Assembly (NCBI RefSeq): GCF_900176165.1
Contig: NZ_FWWU01000002.1
Span: 192,688-256,687, forward strand
Source: Deinococcus hopiensis KR-140
GTDB lineage: Bacteria > Deinococcota > Deinococci > Deinococcales > Deinococcaceae
Direction: 5' to 3'
DNA: 64,000 bases
Part shown: in pieces, positions 20,768 to 29,532 of the stretch
How the letters are laid out: each line of letters begins with the position of its first letter
How positions within the stretch are numbered: position 1 is the stretch's first letter
Notes under the pieces: model-generated
Told to the model about the DNA's origin: nothing
What the model saw: the letters and a program-made list of their open reading frames with translations, nothing else
The model's database searches: none
Program-made: the position numbers and the translations under genes

Positions 20768-21766
20768 ATGACTCTTGCTGTTCCACTCTCGCTGCTTGAC
20801 CTCACCCGGGTCCATCCAGAAGAACCTGCCGCTGAAGGTATCGCCCGGAGTGTGCGGCTGGCCCGCACAGCCGACCGGCTCGGGTATCACCGCCTGTGGT
20901 TTGCCGAGCACCACAACGCGCCGACCATTGCCTCGTCCGCCACTTCCCTGATGATTCAGCATGTAGTCGCGCAAACCGAGAATCTGCGGGTGGGTGCGGG
21001 CGGAATCATGCTGCCCAATCACTCACCGCTGGTGATCGCCGAGCAATTCGGCATGCTGGAAACGCTCTATCCAGGCCGCATTGATCTGGGCCTTGGTCGC
21101 GCCCCCGGAACAGATGGGGCGACCATGCGTGCCCTGCGGCGCGACGGACGTGAAGCGGAACGGTTTCCCCAAGACGTCCTTGAGCTGCACGGCTATCTCA
21201 GTGCCAACTCGCGTATCTCTGGCGTGAATGCCTACCCCGGTGCGGGAACCCACGTGCCGCTGTACATCCTCGGGTCGTCGCTGTTCGGCGCACAACTGGC
21301 CGCCCAGTTCGGCCTGCCCTACGCTTTCGCCTCACATTTTGCTCCCACAGCGCTCAATGATGCGGCCCGGATTTACCGGGAGACATTCGACCCCAGTGGG
21401 CCTCTCGCAGGGCCGGATGCGAAACCGCACTTCATCGCCGCTGCGAACGTCATTGCTGCGGACGACACCACTACGGCTCTTGACCAGCGGAGGCGGGCGG
21501 AAGACGGCTGGCTCCAGGCGTTTCTGGGCCGTGGACAGTCGCTGAGTCCGGAGGACCTCAGGGCGGTGCGGGGACACCCTCAGGCGCAGCAGATTCTGGG
21601 AATGCTTGACCGCACCATTGTTGGCACGCAGTCAGACGTGGTAAGTGGCCTTGAAGCATTGGTCAGGGAAGTGCAGGCCGATGAGCTTATCTTGGTCAAC
21701 TTGGCTGTTGCCGAAGAGCACCAGCACCGCACGCTCGAACTGCTGGCCCCTGCTGCAGCTTCCTGA
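20768..21766 (+). CDS. LLM-class flavin-dependent oxidoreductase (MsnO8-type, luciferase-like)
   Basis: 332 residues from ATG 20768, with AGGAG 14 bases upstream. The sequence PLSLLDLTRV at the start, then RLGYHRLWFAEHHNAPTIAS and VGAGGIMLPNHSPLVIAEQF, then GRIDLGLGRAPGTD, are the signature segments of the MsnO8 family of bacterial-luciferase-like monooxygenases. The fold is a TIM barrel using reduced flavin; the substrate cannot be told. Length is normal and no frameshift is seen. It is a monocistronic gene. Confidence 0.9.
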   Translation: MTLAVPLSLLDLTRVHPEEPAAEGIARSVRLARTADRLGYHRLWFAEHHNAPTIASSATSLMIQHVVAQTENLRVGAGGIMLPNHSPLVIAEQFGMLETLYPGRIDLGLGRAPGTDGATMRALRRDGREAERFPQDVLELHGYLSANSRISGVNAYPGAGTHVPLYILGSSLFGAQLAAQFGLPYAFASHFAPTALNDAARIYRETFDPSGPLAGPDAKPHFIAAANVIAADDTTTALDQRRRAEDGWLQAFLGRGQSLSPEDLRAVRGHPQAQQILGMLDRTIVGTQSDVVSGLEALVREVQADELILVNLAVAEEHQHRTLELLAPAAAS

Positions 21767-22102
21767 GACGAGTGGGGGCGAAGTCTCCCCCCGCTTCAAG
21801 AGGCGCGCCCTGGTTCGATAGGGTTGTGGCAAGGTAGCGCAGCCGGGTGAAATGGTACCCAGCAGGCACGTCCAGGACGCGGCACAGCTCGCTTAGAAAC
21901 TGCCCGTCGTTCGCCCGCTCCGCCCCACCCGAGTCGGACCAACGCTGAAGGAAGAGATCAAGGTCCATGGGTCAATATGAGTCTCGTACCTTACCCTTGT
22001 CCCTCCTTTCTCCACCTCCCTTGCTCCACACCGCATCCCGACGAACATGCCAAAGGCGCTCATCTCGCGTACTGACCCGTTCCACCGAGGAATCTGCGTG
22101 GC
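21767..22102. other. Intergenic region, no gene seen
   Basis: It starts with a hairpin after the oxidoreductase (GGGGGCGAAGTCTCCCCC, about 21774-21791) that may terminate transcription. The rest has no coding character. Confidence 0.35.
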
Positions 22103-22440
22103 GTGGCCGCGCAACATCAGCAGTTCCTCAACCGTGACAGGGGCGGGCTGCTTGCCGACCTGCGGCTCCGGCACCCACATCGTTCGCCTGAAAACACCGG
22201 ACTTCTCGCCGAAGCGAGGCTGCAGACCAACGTAGACACTTTCGAGGTGCTGACTCTCCCCCACCCCGAGTACCACGACCTGATTTGCCGCATTCGCGTT
22301 CCCACCCTTTTTGTTCTGGGGACACCCATCATAGACGTCCTCTGCGACGAGCAAGCAGGAGCGTTATGCTCAAGCGCTCCGATCATCACTTCTGGTCTCC
22401 CATTTCCCTCGGGTGGACACCTCCACATGGCCTCTGCCCC
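22103..22440 (+). pseudogene. Alpha/beta-hydrolase relic (C-terminal part)
   Basis: The plus-strand frame reads LLAEARLQTNVDTFEVLTLP, then EYHDLICRIRVPTLFVLGTP and later GGHLHMASAPHAQFF. The phrase I-RVPTL-LG is the conserved strand of alpha/beta hydrolases before the catalytic Asp, and GGHLHMASAP stands where the catalytic His of such enzymes sits (GHxxHxExP). No N-terminal half with a GxSxG nucleophile elbow is present in any frame. It is a weak match, kept because the order and spacing fit. Confidence 0.35.
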
Positions 22441-22467
22441 ACACGCTCAGTTCTTCAGGAGCCCTCT

Positions 22468-23460
22468 ATGCCTGCACCCAAATCAGTTTTTGTAACCGGC
22501 GCGACCGGCTTTATCGGCTCCCGCCTCGTTCCTCGTCTCCTTAAGCGCGGTCATCACGTCACCGCCCTTGCGCGTCGTCCTGAGCAGGCCGGGCATCTCC
22601 GCGCGCTGGGCGTCCAGCTTCTACGGGGGGACGTCACACAGCCTGAAAGCTTGACAGAGGGTATGCAGGGCGCGGACTGGCTGCTCCACCTTGCCAACCA
22701 CTACTCGCTGCACGAGCGCGATGAGAGCATATACACCCGCGTGAACGTGGTGGGCAACCGCAATGTCATGCGGGCCGCCCTGGAGGCCGGGGTTGGCAAG
22801 GTGGTGCACGTCAGTTCAGGGGTGAGTTACGGGATTTCACCCGATCAGCCCCTTCGAGAAGACAGCCGCGTTGGTCCCTTCCCGAATGCGTACTGGCGTA
22901 CCAAGCACTTGGGGGATGAGGAGGTATGGCACCTTCACCGCCAGGGCTTGCCTGTCACCGCGGTATATCCAGGAGGGGTGGTGGGGGCGAACGATCCCAA
23001 CGCGACGGGCGCGTGGATTCGGCGGCTGGCTCAGCGACGTCAGCCTGTGCGGGCGTTTGAGGACCGCGGCTTCACGTACGTTGCTGTTGACGACGTGGCG
23101 GAAGCCATCGTGCTTGCCGCCGAGCGGGAGGACAATGTGGGTGAGCGGTACCTGATTGGGCGGGAATTTCTGACCAACCGCGCTTTCGTGGAACTTGTCG
23201 CGGAACTGGCGGGGAGTCCGCTGCCCCCCCTTGTACTGCCAGATCGCCTGGCACACCTAAATGCGGCGTTGCTGGGGAGACTGGAGGCGTGGATGGGGGT
23301 GCGGCCGGTTATGGACTTTACCCCCAGCAGTGCCCGTCACCTTGCGGCGGGATTTCGCTTTGGTTCTGAGAAGGCGGAGCGGGAGCTCGGCCTGCAGTAC
23401 ACGCCTGTGCGGGAAGCTGTGGCGCAGGACCTCGCTACCTTTCGGCCGTCTGCGCGCTGA
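22468..23460 (+). CDS. NAD-dependent epimerase/dehydratase family protein (extended SDR)
   Basis: 330 residues from ATG 22468 with AGGAG at 22457-22461. The Rossmann motif is VFVTGATGFIGSRLVPRLL (GxxGxxG) at residues about 7-25. VVHVSSGVSYG and the catalytic YWRTK (Tyr-x3-Lys) follow around residues 138-142. AVYPGGVVGAND and the C-terminal substrate domain are complete. It resembles atypical SDRs close to dihydroflavonol reductases. The substrate is unknown. It stands alone after the hydrolase relic. Confidence 0.88.
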   Translation: MPAPKSVFVTGATGFIGSRLVPRLLKRGHHVTALARRPEQAGHLRALGVQLLRGDVTQPESLTEGMQGADWLLHLANHYSLHERDESIYTRVNVVGNRNVMRAALEAGVGKVVHVSSGVSYGISPDQPLREDSRVGPFPNAYWRTKHLGDEEVWHLHRQGLPVTAVYPGGVVGANDPNATGAWIRRLAQRRQPVRAFEDRGFTYVAVDDVAEAIVLAAEREDNVGERYLIGREFLTNRAFVELVAELAGSPLPPLVLPDRLAHLNAALLGRLEAWMGVRPVMDFTPSSARHLAAGFRFGSEKAERELGLQYTPVREAVAQDLATFRPSAR

Positions 23461-23886
23461 GTAACTCCTCTCCGGCCTGAAGGGCGAGGCATTGACTGAG
23501 AGGCGGATGCCTGAATTCCCCAGCGGCCAGGACGCAGCCGGCGGTTGATTCAGAGACGCGCACCCCCAAATGCCTCTCGCCACTTCTGCGCTCGGCAATG
23601 CGCAACAACCAAAGCCGTTGGGAAGCGGTCTATGGCGCTTCCGGTCAGGGCGTAGTGGGCGTGTTTGAGGACATCATCGTTCTCATCTGCGTTGGTCAGG
23701 ACGATGAGGCCTCCTGGAGAAAAACGCGGTCACCCAAGGTGAACGGCAACCCGGTGTGCCGTACCGTTTCCAGGTGGGCTTTTTCTGGGTGTCAATTATG
23801 CGAGGGCGGGCAAGAAGAAGGCAACGAAGGACGGGTAAACCTCTGAGCAAAACGAATTCGATCCGGCACTTCTGCCACACTGCCCC
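23461..23886. other. Intergenic region, no gene seen
   Basis: Short frames only, none with recognisable motifs; the right end leads into the GntR regulator. Confidence 0.35.
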
Positions 23887-24582
23887 ATGCCCAAATATCC
23901 CGCCATCAAAGCGGCACTTAAAGAACGCCTCCTGGGAAACGACTATGCGGACGGTCATGCGCTCCCCAGCGAGCCGCAACTCGCCCGAGAATTCGACGTC
24001 TCACGAATGACGGCCCGGCGCGCCATCGACGAACTCGAACGCGAAGGCTACCTCTACCGGGTTCAGGGGGCGGGGACCTTCCCAACAGGCAAACGTTTCC
24101 AGCAGGGTGGCTTTTCCGTCTCCCCTTTCGCCGATTGGTCCTCGCATTCGGACAAACGCACCCAGGTGTTGCGCGCGGAGTTGCTCGCCGCCACACCGGA
24201 GATTGCGGCGGTCCTGAACGTCTCCACGGGAGACCCGTTCATATTCGTGCACCGGTTACGCTGGGATAGGGAAACGCCCATTGTGGTCGAGAAGCGTTAT
24301 GTGGACGCGCAGGCCCTCCCAGATCTGCTCTCGCAGGACTTGAGCAAGGTCAGCGTGCACGATCTGTTGGCCAGCCAGACGAGGGTTCCCCTCACTCGGG
24401 TCGAGCAGTACTTGCAGGCCGTCAACATCTGGCCGGAGGAGGCTGAGCTGTTGCAGGTCGTACCAGGCACTGCAACGCTGTTGATCCGCCGAACAGCGTT
24501 CAGTAGGGAGAGGCGAGTCAGTTACGTCAATTACTGGGTCAGGAGTGACCGTTTTAACTTCCAGAACTCGTTCGTGCCTTGA
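23887..24582 (+). CDS. GntR family regulator with UTRA domain (HutC-like)
   Basis: 231 residues. The winged helix spans 1-70, with LPSEPQLAREFDVSRMTARR and AIDELEREGYLYRVQGAGTF, the classic GntR pattern. Residues about 90-230 are a UTRA ligand domain (PFIFVHRLRWDRETPIVVEK, then LIRRTAFSRERRVSYVNYWV). Such regulators respond to sugars or amino-acid metabolites. No catabolic partner lies next to it; the adjacent 800 bases hold no clear gene, so its targets are elsewhere or lost. Confidence 0.9.
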   Translation: MPKYPAIKAALKERLLGNDYADGHALPSEPQLAREFDVSRMTARRAIDELEREGYLYRVQGAGTFPTGKRFQQGGFSVSPFADWSSHSDKRTQVLRAELLAATPEIAAVLNVSTGDPFIFVHRLRWDRETPIVVEKRYVDAQALPDLLSQDLSKVSVHDLLASQTRVPLTRVEQYLQAVNIWPEEAELLQVVPGTATLLIRRTAFSRERRVSYVNYWVRSDRFNFQNSFVP

Positions 24583-25380
24583 GGGAAAGCCGGCGCCACT
24601 GGCCATGAGCGGCCAAGTCAGGGTCATTCCTGGACCTGCCGCTCGCCACTTGTGGCCCTACGACTTCCTCTGTATCCACAGGCGCGAGGCACTGCTCACC
24701 GAACGTACCGCTCTCCAGACAGCCTTCCTTGAGGAATTCGGTGCTGATGCGCACGTAGCCCTACAGGTAGAGGTGCTTGGCAGTGGCAACGCCCTCCATG
24801 CCCATGCGGACGCCGCAATACCGGTTGCCGAGGGTTATGCCTTGAGGTTGAGAAACGGTCACAGGGGTCATCCTGAAGAGCGGAAGCAAGGTTGTGAACA
24901 TGGTCACCGGTGGAATTTCGCCCACTTCCCCTTCTTCCGCTTCCGGACGGGTGCGCGGGCGCCCTCGACTCGGAGTTACGGCTCTGACTGGGGGTCTTCG
25001 GCAGGGTGGGCGGCAGTTCCAGGGGGCTGACGACCACCACCAGGTGAGTGCCTGACCCTTAACGCCCGAAAGCCGTCGCGTAAGCCGTAACGGCCGCGGT
25101 GAGCGCCCCCTCACGCCATTGGTCATGCGGTCCCCGGCTCAGCACCGCTCTTGGCCAGCGCTGGAGCAGCCGTACGACATACCCGGGAAGACCCGGCGCC
25201 ACGGCGCAGGAACTCTAAGCCCTGAGCTGGAGAATGCTCTGGGTCGCCCGGGTGATACGGCAGGAACCGGGGCTGCTCCTTGAACACCTCAGGAAGGGGC
25301 CGGGAATGAACGATGCTGAACGGAGCCACGCAACTGTTTCCTCTTGAACTTCAGGGGAAAGAGGCACGGCTGGGAGAGCG
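24583..25380. other. Gene-poor 800-base stretch
   Basis: Overlapping frames run on both strands (about 24545-25030 on plus, 24696-25126 on minus), but I cannot recognise any family and none has a plausible ribosome site. A minus-strand piece reading TMFTTLLPLFRMTPVTVSQP followed in another frame by RISTEFLKEGC may be a frameshifted relic. It is reported as undetermined. Confidence 0.3.
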
Positions 25381-25809
25381 ATGGTACTGAAATGGCCTTG
25401 TTGTAATCTCAGGTCCGTGGATCCCCATCCGAGTGCCTTCTCCCTACTCCTGGTTGACGATGATCCGGCGGACGTTCTTCTGGCGCAGATGGCCTTGGAT
25501 GAACTGAATGCGCCGGTGAAGGTGGAGGTCTCGCATAACGGGGTGTTGGCCTTGGCACGCCTACAGAGTGACCCCAAGCCTGACCTGGTGTTGATGGACA
25601 TGAATATGCCGATACTCACAGGACTCGAGGTGCTGCTCAGGCTCAGACACACTCTGCAGGGCGCGCGCGTGGTCCTGTGGAGTTCAGGCTGGAAAGCGCA
25701 GGATGAGCCAGCGGTCATGGCCGCTGGCGCCGAGGCGTACCTCCGCAAACCTGCACTATACAGCGAGTTGCTGACGCTGCTGAAGTCACTGACTCAAGGA
25801 ACCAAGTAG
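25381..25809 (+). CDS. Stand-alone response regulator receiver (Rcp1-like)
   Basis: 142 residues, a single receiver domain. The acidic pocket is VDDDPADVLLAQ (residues 25-36), phospho-acceptor Asp73 in LVLMDMNMPILTG, then VVLWSSGW and Lys in AYLRKPAL. No output domain is present. GGGAGAG precedes ATG 25381; GTG 25417 is an alternative start. It is 35 bases from a similar receiver. Receivers of this form partner with phytochrome-like kinases in some bacteria, but no kinase lies adjacent. Confidence 0.88.
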   Translation: MVLKWPCCNLRSVDPHPSAFSLLLVDDDPADVLLAQMALDELNAPVKVEVSHNGVLALARLQSDPKPDLVLMDMNMPILTGLEVLLRLRHTLQGARVVLWSSGWKAQDEPAVMAAGAEAYLRKPALYSELLTLLKSLTQGTK

Positions 25810-25844
25810 GGCGGGCGTCGGAGAGCACCTCTATAGTCCCGTCG

Positions 25845-26288
25845 ATGCCCCCTCAAACCCCTCTCACTTCACTGCTCCTGGTGGAGGACAACGCTGCACA
25901 CGCTCTGCTCTTGGCAGCGGCGCTTGAGGAGTTGGCGGTTGCGTATCAGCTGGAAGTCATCGTGAACGGTTTTCACGCCGCCGCACGCTTGCAGTTGCCC
26001 CCTCTGCCGGACATCGTCTTGATGGACATGCACCTGCCGCGGATGAACGGAGTGGAGGTAATCCAGGCACTGGGTGGGCGGTTGATGGAGGTGAATGTGG
26101 TGCTGTGGAGCGCAGCTCATAACCCCCTGGCTGCGGTGGAAGCAGCGGCGGTCGGGGTTGATCCCTATCTGGAGAAACCCAGCACCTCCAGGAGGTCACT
26201 GGAGGTGCTGGGCCGAGTCCTGACCCTCCAGAGACTTCCCTTGGGATTCAGGGTTGCTGCCTGGGAGCGTCACCAAGGGCAGGGGTGA
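25845..26288 (+). CDS. Second stand-alone receiver domain protein (Rcp1-like)
   Basis: 147 residues, one receiver domain: LLLVEDNAAHALLLAAALEE at the start, phospho-acceptor Asp61 in IVLMDMHLPRMNG, VVLWSAA and Lys in YLEKPST. It shares the LWSxA region and general form with its upstream neighbour, from which it probably arose by duplication. The tail (residues about 130-147) is extra. It is probably co-transcribed with the preceding gene. Phosphorelay partner unknown. Confidence 0.88.
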   Translation: MPPQTPLTSLLLVEDNAAHALLLAAALEELAVAYQLEVIVNGFHAAARLQLPPLPDIVLMDMHLPRMNGVEVIQALGGRLMEVNVVLWSAAHNPLAAVEAAAVGVDPYLEKPSTSRRSLEVLGRVLTLQRLPLGFRVAAWERHQGQG

Positions 26289-26302
26289 ATGGCAGTGGCA
26301 TA

Positions 26303-26367
26303 TGGGGGTTCCGCCCGGAGTCGAACCGGGCCGCGCTCGGATGCGCGGGCGTCTGCAAGAGGCATAG
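26303..26367 (-). tRNA. Truncated class II tRNA-like 3' end (remnant)
   Basis: Read leftward, the segment gives a 6-bp variable arm (CCGCGC-ATCCGA-GCGCGG), a perfect T arm (CCCGG-TTCGACT-CCGGG), CGGAACC as a 3' acceptor strand, one base and CCA. TTCGACT fits the T-loop consensus. No matching GGTTCCG 5' strand, D arm or good anticodon arm is found upstream, so it is not a full gene. Partial tRNA 3' ends are typical scars of integrative elements. Confidence 0.4.
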
Positions 26368-26439
26368 AGTGATGTGCGCGTCCAACTCAAACATCCAGCC
26401 AGACGAGGTGGGTCAGGTCTTCATCGGAACCTCCACAGA

Positions 26440-27447
26440 CGGACTTCGGGAAAGCAGTAACAAGATCAAAAAGCTTACCCTGCCCCACGAATCCGCTGAG
26501 TTCTGGGAGATCTACCGCCGGAGTACGTGTGCGGTCGAGCGACGACGCAGCCAGCTGCTCGCCTTCCTGGCGGTAAGCTACGCAGAAGCGCTGCGACTTC
26601 CGGGCTATGCCGAGCAGGAAGCGGATTCTCGGTGCCTACCGCGAACGTGGGGTGGGTGGACTCAAGCTTCAGCGGCACCAGAAGAGGGGCGCCCGCATGC
26701 CCTTGAGCGACCCCGAACTCCTGCTGCTGCCCCAAACCATTCGGGCAGACACCGCCGCTGGCGGTGTCTGGAATGGCGCACGCGTGCAGTCCTGGGTGCA
26801 GCAGGAACTGGGCACAGAGCTGCATCTCAGCCGCTGCGCTGCCGGCTGGACCCCGCGGGATGCAGCCTTCAGCGTGTAGCCTTCAACGGCCCCGGCCTCG
26901 ACAGCTCAGGGCCGATCAGGCCACCCAGGATGCGTTCAAAAAAAGTCCTCCCCGCCGTGATCCAAGTAGCCCAGGCAGGTCTTGAAGGAACTGAACGACG
27001 CCGAGAAGCGGGCATCGAGGAGCACCGTGAGGGGTTAAGGCCCCTGGTGGGCAGGCGCCGGGCCAAGCGAGGCAAAGCGCCCACTGTGCGCGCCCAACAC
27101 CGTTACGGGTGGCTGTACGTCTGTGCCTGCGTCTGCCCGCAGGTGGGAAAACGCCAGGACGGGCTGTGACCCACGGTCAATACCGCGGCGTTCCAGGGGG
27201 AAGAGCCGGGAGACCGTCCTGGTCCTGCACGCCATGCAGTTGCAGTGCCCGCCGGGCATTCGTCTGGCCGCCTCCCTGTTTCGCAGCGCTGCAACCTGTC
27301 AAACGCCTCTGGTCCTTGAGCGGTGCGCTTCTGAAGCATCAACTCTTCCAAACCCCCGAAGCCCTTAGTTGCTCGCCGTGCCGTGTCGCCGTCTGGAGCA
27401 CCAGAGGGAAGCGCGTTTGCTCCCTCACCCTCTGGTGCTCCCTATAA
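26440..27447 (+). pseudogene. Degenerate IS630-family transposase (near full length)
   Basis: Matching pieces appear in order across all three plus frames. FWEIYRRSTCAVERRRSQLL (about 26500-26560) is the N-terminal helix-turn-helix start. LPQTIRADTAAGGVWNGARV with WVQQELGTELHLSRC (about 26728-26840) is the linker helix region. APTVRAQHRYGWLYVCACVC (about 27080-27140) is the strand before the second Asp. LVLHAMQLQCPPGIRLAASL (about 27220-27280) is where the DGAGWH motif should be, with the Asp lost. The tail ends LTLWCSL at 27447. At least three frameshifts are present. Confidence 0.7.
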
Positions 27448-27450
27448 CCG

Positions 27451-27486
27451 GTGAACCGGAACGCATCTGGTATGGTTCCGGTTCAT
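27451..27486. repeat. Inverted repeat after the IS630 relic
   Basis: GTGAACCGGAAC (27451-27462) is opposed by GTTCCGGTTCATC (27475-27487), a 10-bp perfect core with a 12-base spacer. It may be an operator or a mobile-element scar; no T-run follows. Confidence 0.4.
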
Positions 27487-27607
27487 CCACTACATCCCCT
27501 TCGCTACGGTGATACCACTCCTGATTCGTCACCGTTTTTCCTGCTCGCTCCGCTGTGGTGAATCCGTCATTTCATAGCGGGTTCACCAGAATCCTTATGA
27601 GCGGACG

Positions 27608-28276
27608 TCAGGCAGGGGATCTCAAGGCGTATCCCCTACCACGGACAGTACGGATGGAGCTTCGACCGGCAACGTTTCGCAGCTTGCGCCGCAAGTTGCC
27701 GAAGTGAACATCCACAACGTTGGAGGTACTGGAAAGTTCTCCCCTCCAGATTTCACTGGTGATTTCTTCCCGGGAGTATACCCGCCCCGGCTGCCGTGAG
27801 AGCAGCAGCAGCAACTCAAACTCCTTCGGCGAAAGATGGACTTCCTTGCCCTCAAAGATGACCTGACGCCGTTCGGGGCGGATCTGCAGGGCCCCGAATG
27901 AAAGAAGGTCGTCGCTCTTCTGCCGAAGCTGGACTTTGACCCGGGCGAGCAGTTCTTCCGGGTGGAACGGCTTGGTGACGTAATCGTTGGCCCCAGCCTC
28001 TAGCAGCTCTACCTTGCGGTCCACCGCATCGATTGCTGTCAGGACAATGATGGGAACATGCGTGGTTTTGCGCAGGCGGCGTGCCACCTCCGCACCGTCA
28101 AAGTCAGGAAGGCCCAGGTCGAGAATGACCAGGTGTGGAGGTGTCTCACGGGCTCGGAGCAGACCGGTGATGCCATTGGGAGCAGTAGCGACGCTCCATC
28201 CACCCTCCTGGAGTTCGTACTGAATGACTTGAGCGATATCTGAATTGTCTTCGATCACGAGGATATGGGCTTGCAT
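27608..28276 (-). CDS. OmpR/PhoB-type response regulator
   Basis: 222 residues from ATG 28276, preceded by AGGAG. The receiver (1-115) has ILVIEDNSDIAQ, phospho-acceptor Asp53 in VILDLGLPDFDGAEV, the Thr in IIVLTAIDAVDRK and the Lys in DYVTKPFHPEE. The winged-helix output domain (about 125-220) has LSPKEFELLLLLSRQPGRVY then VVDVHFGNLRRKL and TVRGRGYAL, typical of transcription regulators binding direct repeats. No histidine kinase is adjacent, so it is an orphan. Its targets are not evident. Confidence 0.92.
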   Translation of the reverse strand: MQAHILVIEDNSDIAQVIQYELQEGGWSVATAPNGITGLLRARETPPHLVILDLGLPDFDGAEVARRLRKTTHVPIIVLTAIDAVDRKVELLEAGANDYVTKPFHPEELLARVKVQLRQKSDDLLSFGALQIRPERRQVIFEGKEVHLSPKEFELLLLLSRQPGRVYSREEITSEIWRGELSSTSNVVDVHFGNLRRKLRNVAGRSSIRTVRGRGYALRSPA

Positions 28277-29532
28277 AGGGCTCCTGAGGATGGAACGGGA
28301 ATACCGCTCATCGTAGGAAGCCCTTCAGTTGGGTTTGTCTGGCACTCTTTAGCCTTTCCTGAGCTATGACGAGAGTATGAAGAGATAAAGCTAAAGATAC
28401 GCTTAGCGTGAGCCTCATCTCTTGAGTGTGTAGGTTTGAGGCGACGTATCAGGCGTGTTCACGCCCTGCCACTCCCCGGGTCACAAGCTGGTTGCCGCTC
28501 TGGAACGTCAGGAAGCTTCAAACAGAGTCGTGTGCTGGTGATGTCTGTGCCCTGACGCCTCCCCCGAGGCCTCGCGCTTGAGGGGGAGTGTGGGCGTCTG
28601 CAACACGTGGTGCAGCAATCCGCACTGGCCATCGCCGGTCACAGGCGGTGAGGGCTGTGGGAGTGGAAGTGAGCAGCTCGCTGCGCCTGGTCTCCTGACC
28701 CATGCTCCAAAAGCGGCATGCTGACTGGCCGTCTCGCCCTCGCCCCGCCCTGCGTGGTGTGCGGCTCGACGCGGCGCCGGCATATGTAATGGTACTCCGT
28801 TGGGTCTGGAACTGCTGGCGAAAAACACGGTGGATTCCCACTCTTTGTGTACCGCGCTGACCCCAGAAACAGGGGCGCCATCCATCAGGTTCCCGCCAGT
28901 CAACGGAGTACCAGTAATGCTCAATGCCTGACTGGACGGTATGCACGGCTAAAGACGTCGTAACCCGCTTTGGGTGTCCAGCGCTCAGTGCCTGCCCGAA
29001 TGGCTTATGGGTCAGCCACACGCACGATCCCAAAACTTCCCAGATCCAGGTCTGGGCCTCCGTCTACCCGGTGTGGCAGGTAGAAACATGCAGAGGTGCA
29101 GACGAACGCGGTGTCGACGCCTTCCTCCTGGAAGAGTTACGCCAGTTCCTCAAGGCATTGGGCCTGAGCCGCCTCGTCCCGTTCGTACTTCCCTTTCAGG
29201 CGAACGGGCCCGTCTTGGTACTCCTACTGGATGGCTCGGGAGACGGGGGCAGTGGCTTTTCACGTAGACGAAGTGGAGGCATTCCCGAAAGCGCCAGCTG
29301 AGAACGACAACCTGAAATATCAGTACGGTGCACAAGCATTAGCGCCACAGTGCAAATGCTGCATATCTCTGCTTAAACACAACTTGGCAGCACAGAGGGT
29401 ATTCATGTGGGCCTGACAGGCTGATGCATGGCCATGCATCAGAGAAATGCACTATCTCTTCAGCGGCACCTGCACCTCTTTCAATGAACTTTGGAAGAAA
29501 TGTCGCTCACTGTATCTGCCACCTGAGCAAGA
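28277..29532. other. 1.25-kb gene-poor region
   Basis: Several overlapping frames exist on both strands, none recognisable. A plus-strand piece reading ALGLSRLVPFVLPFQANGPV (about 29156-29215) may be coding debris. The region contains the small inverted-repeat element at 28790-28913. I find no intact gene. Confidence 0.35.
28790..28913. mobile_element. Candidate miniature inverted-repeat element (124 bp)
   Basis: TGGTACTCCGTTG at 28790-28802 is the exact inverse of CAACGGAGTACCA at 28901-28913, and similarity extends inward with small gaps. GTAA precedes the left end (28786-28789) and follows the right end (28914-28917), a plausible 4-bp target duplication. There is no coding capacity. Size and structure suit a MITE moved by a transposase in trans. 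Confidence 0.45.

Noticed and set aside
24545..25126. Long overlapping frames on both strands after the GntR gene
   Set aside because: No homology, start site or coding bias that I can support; reported only as undetermined intergenic sequence.
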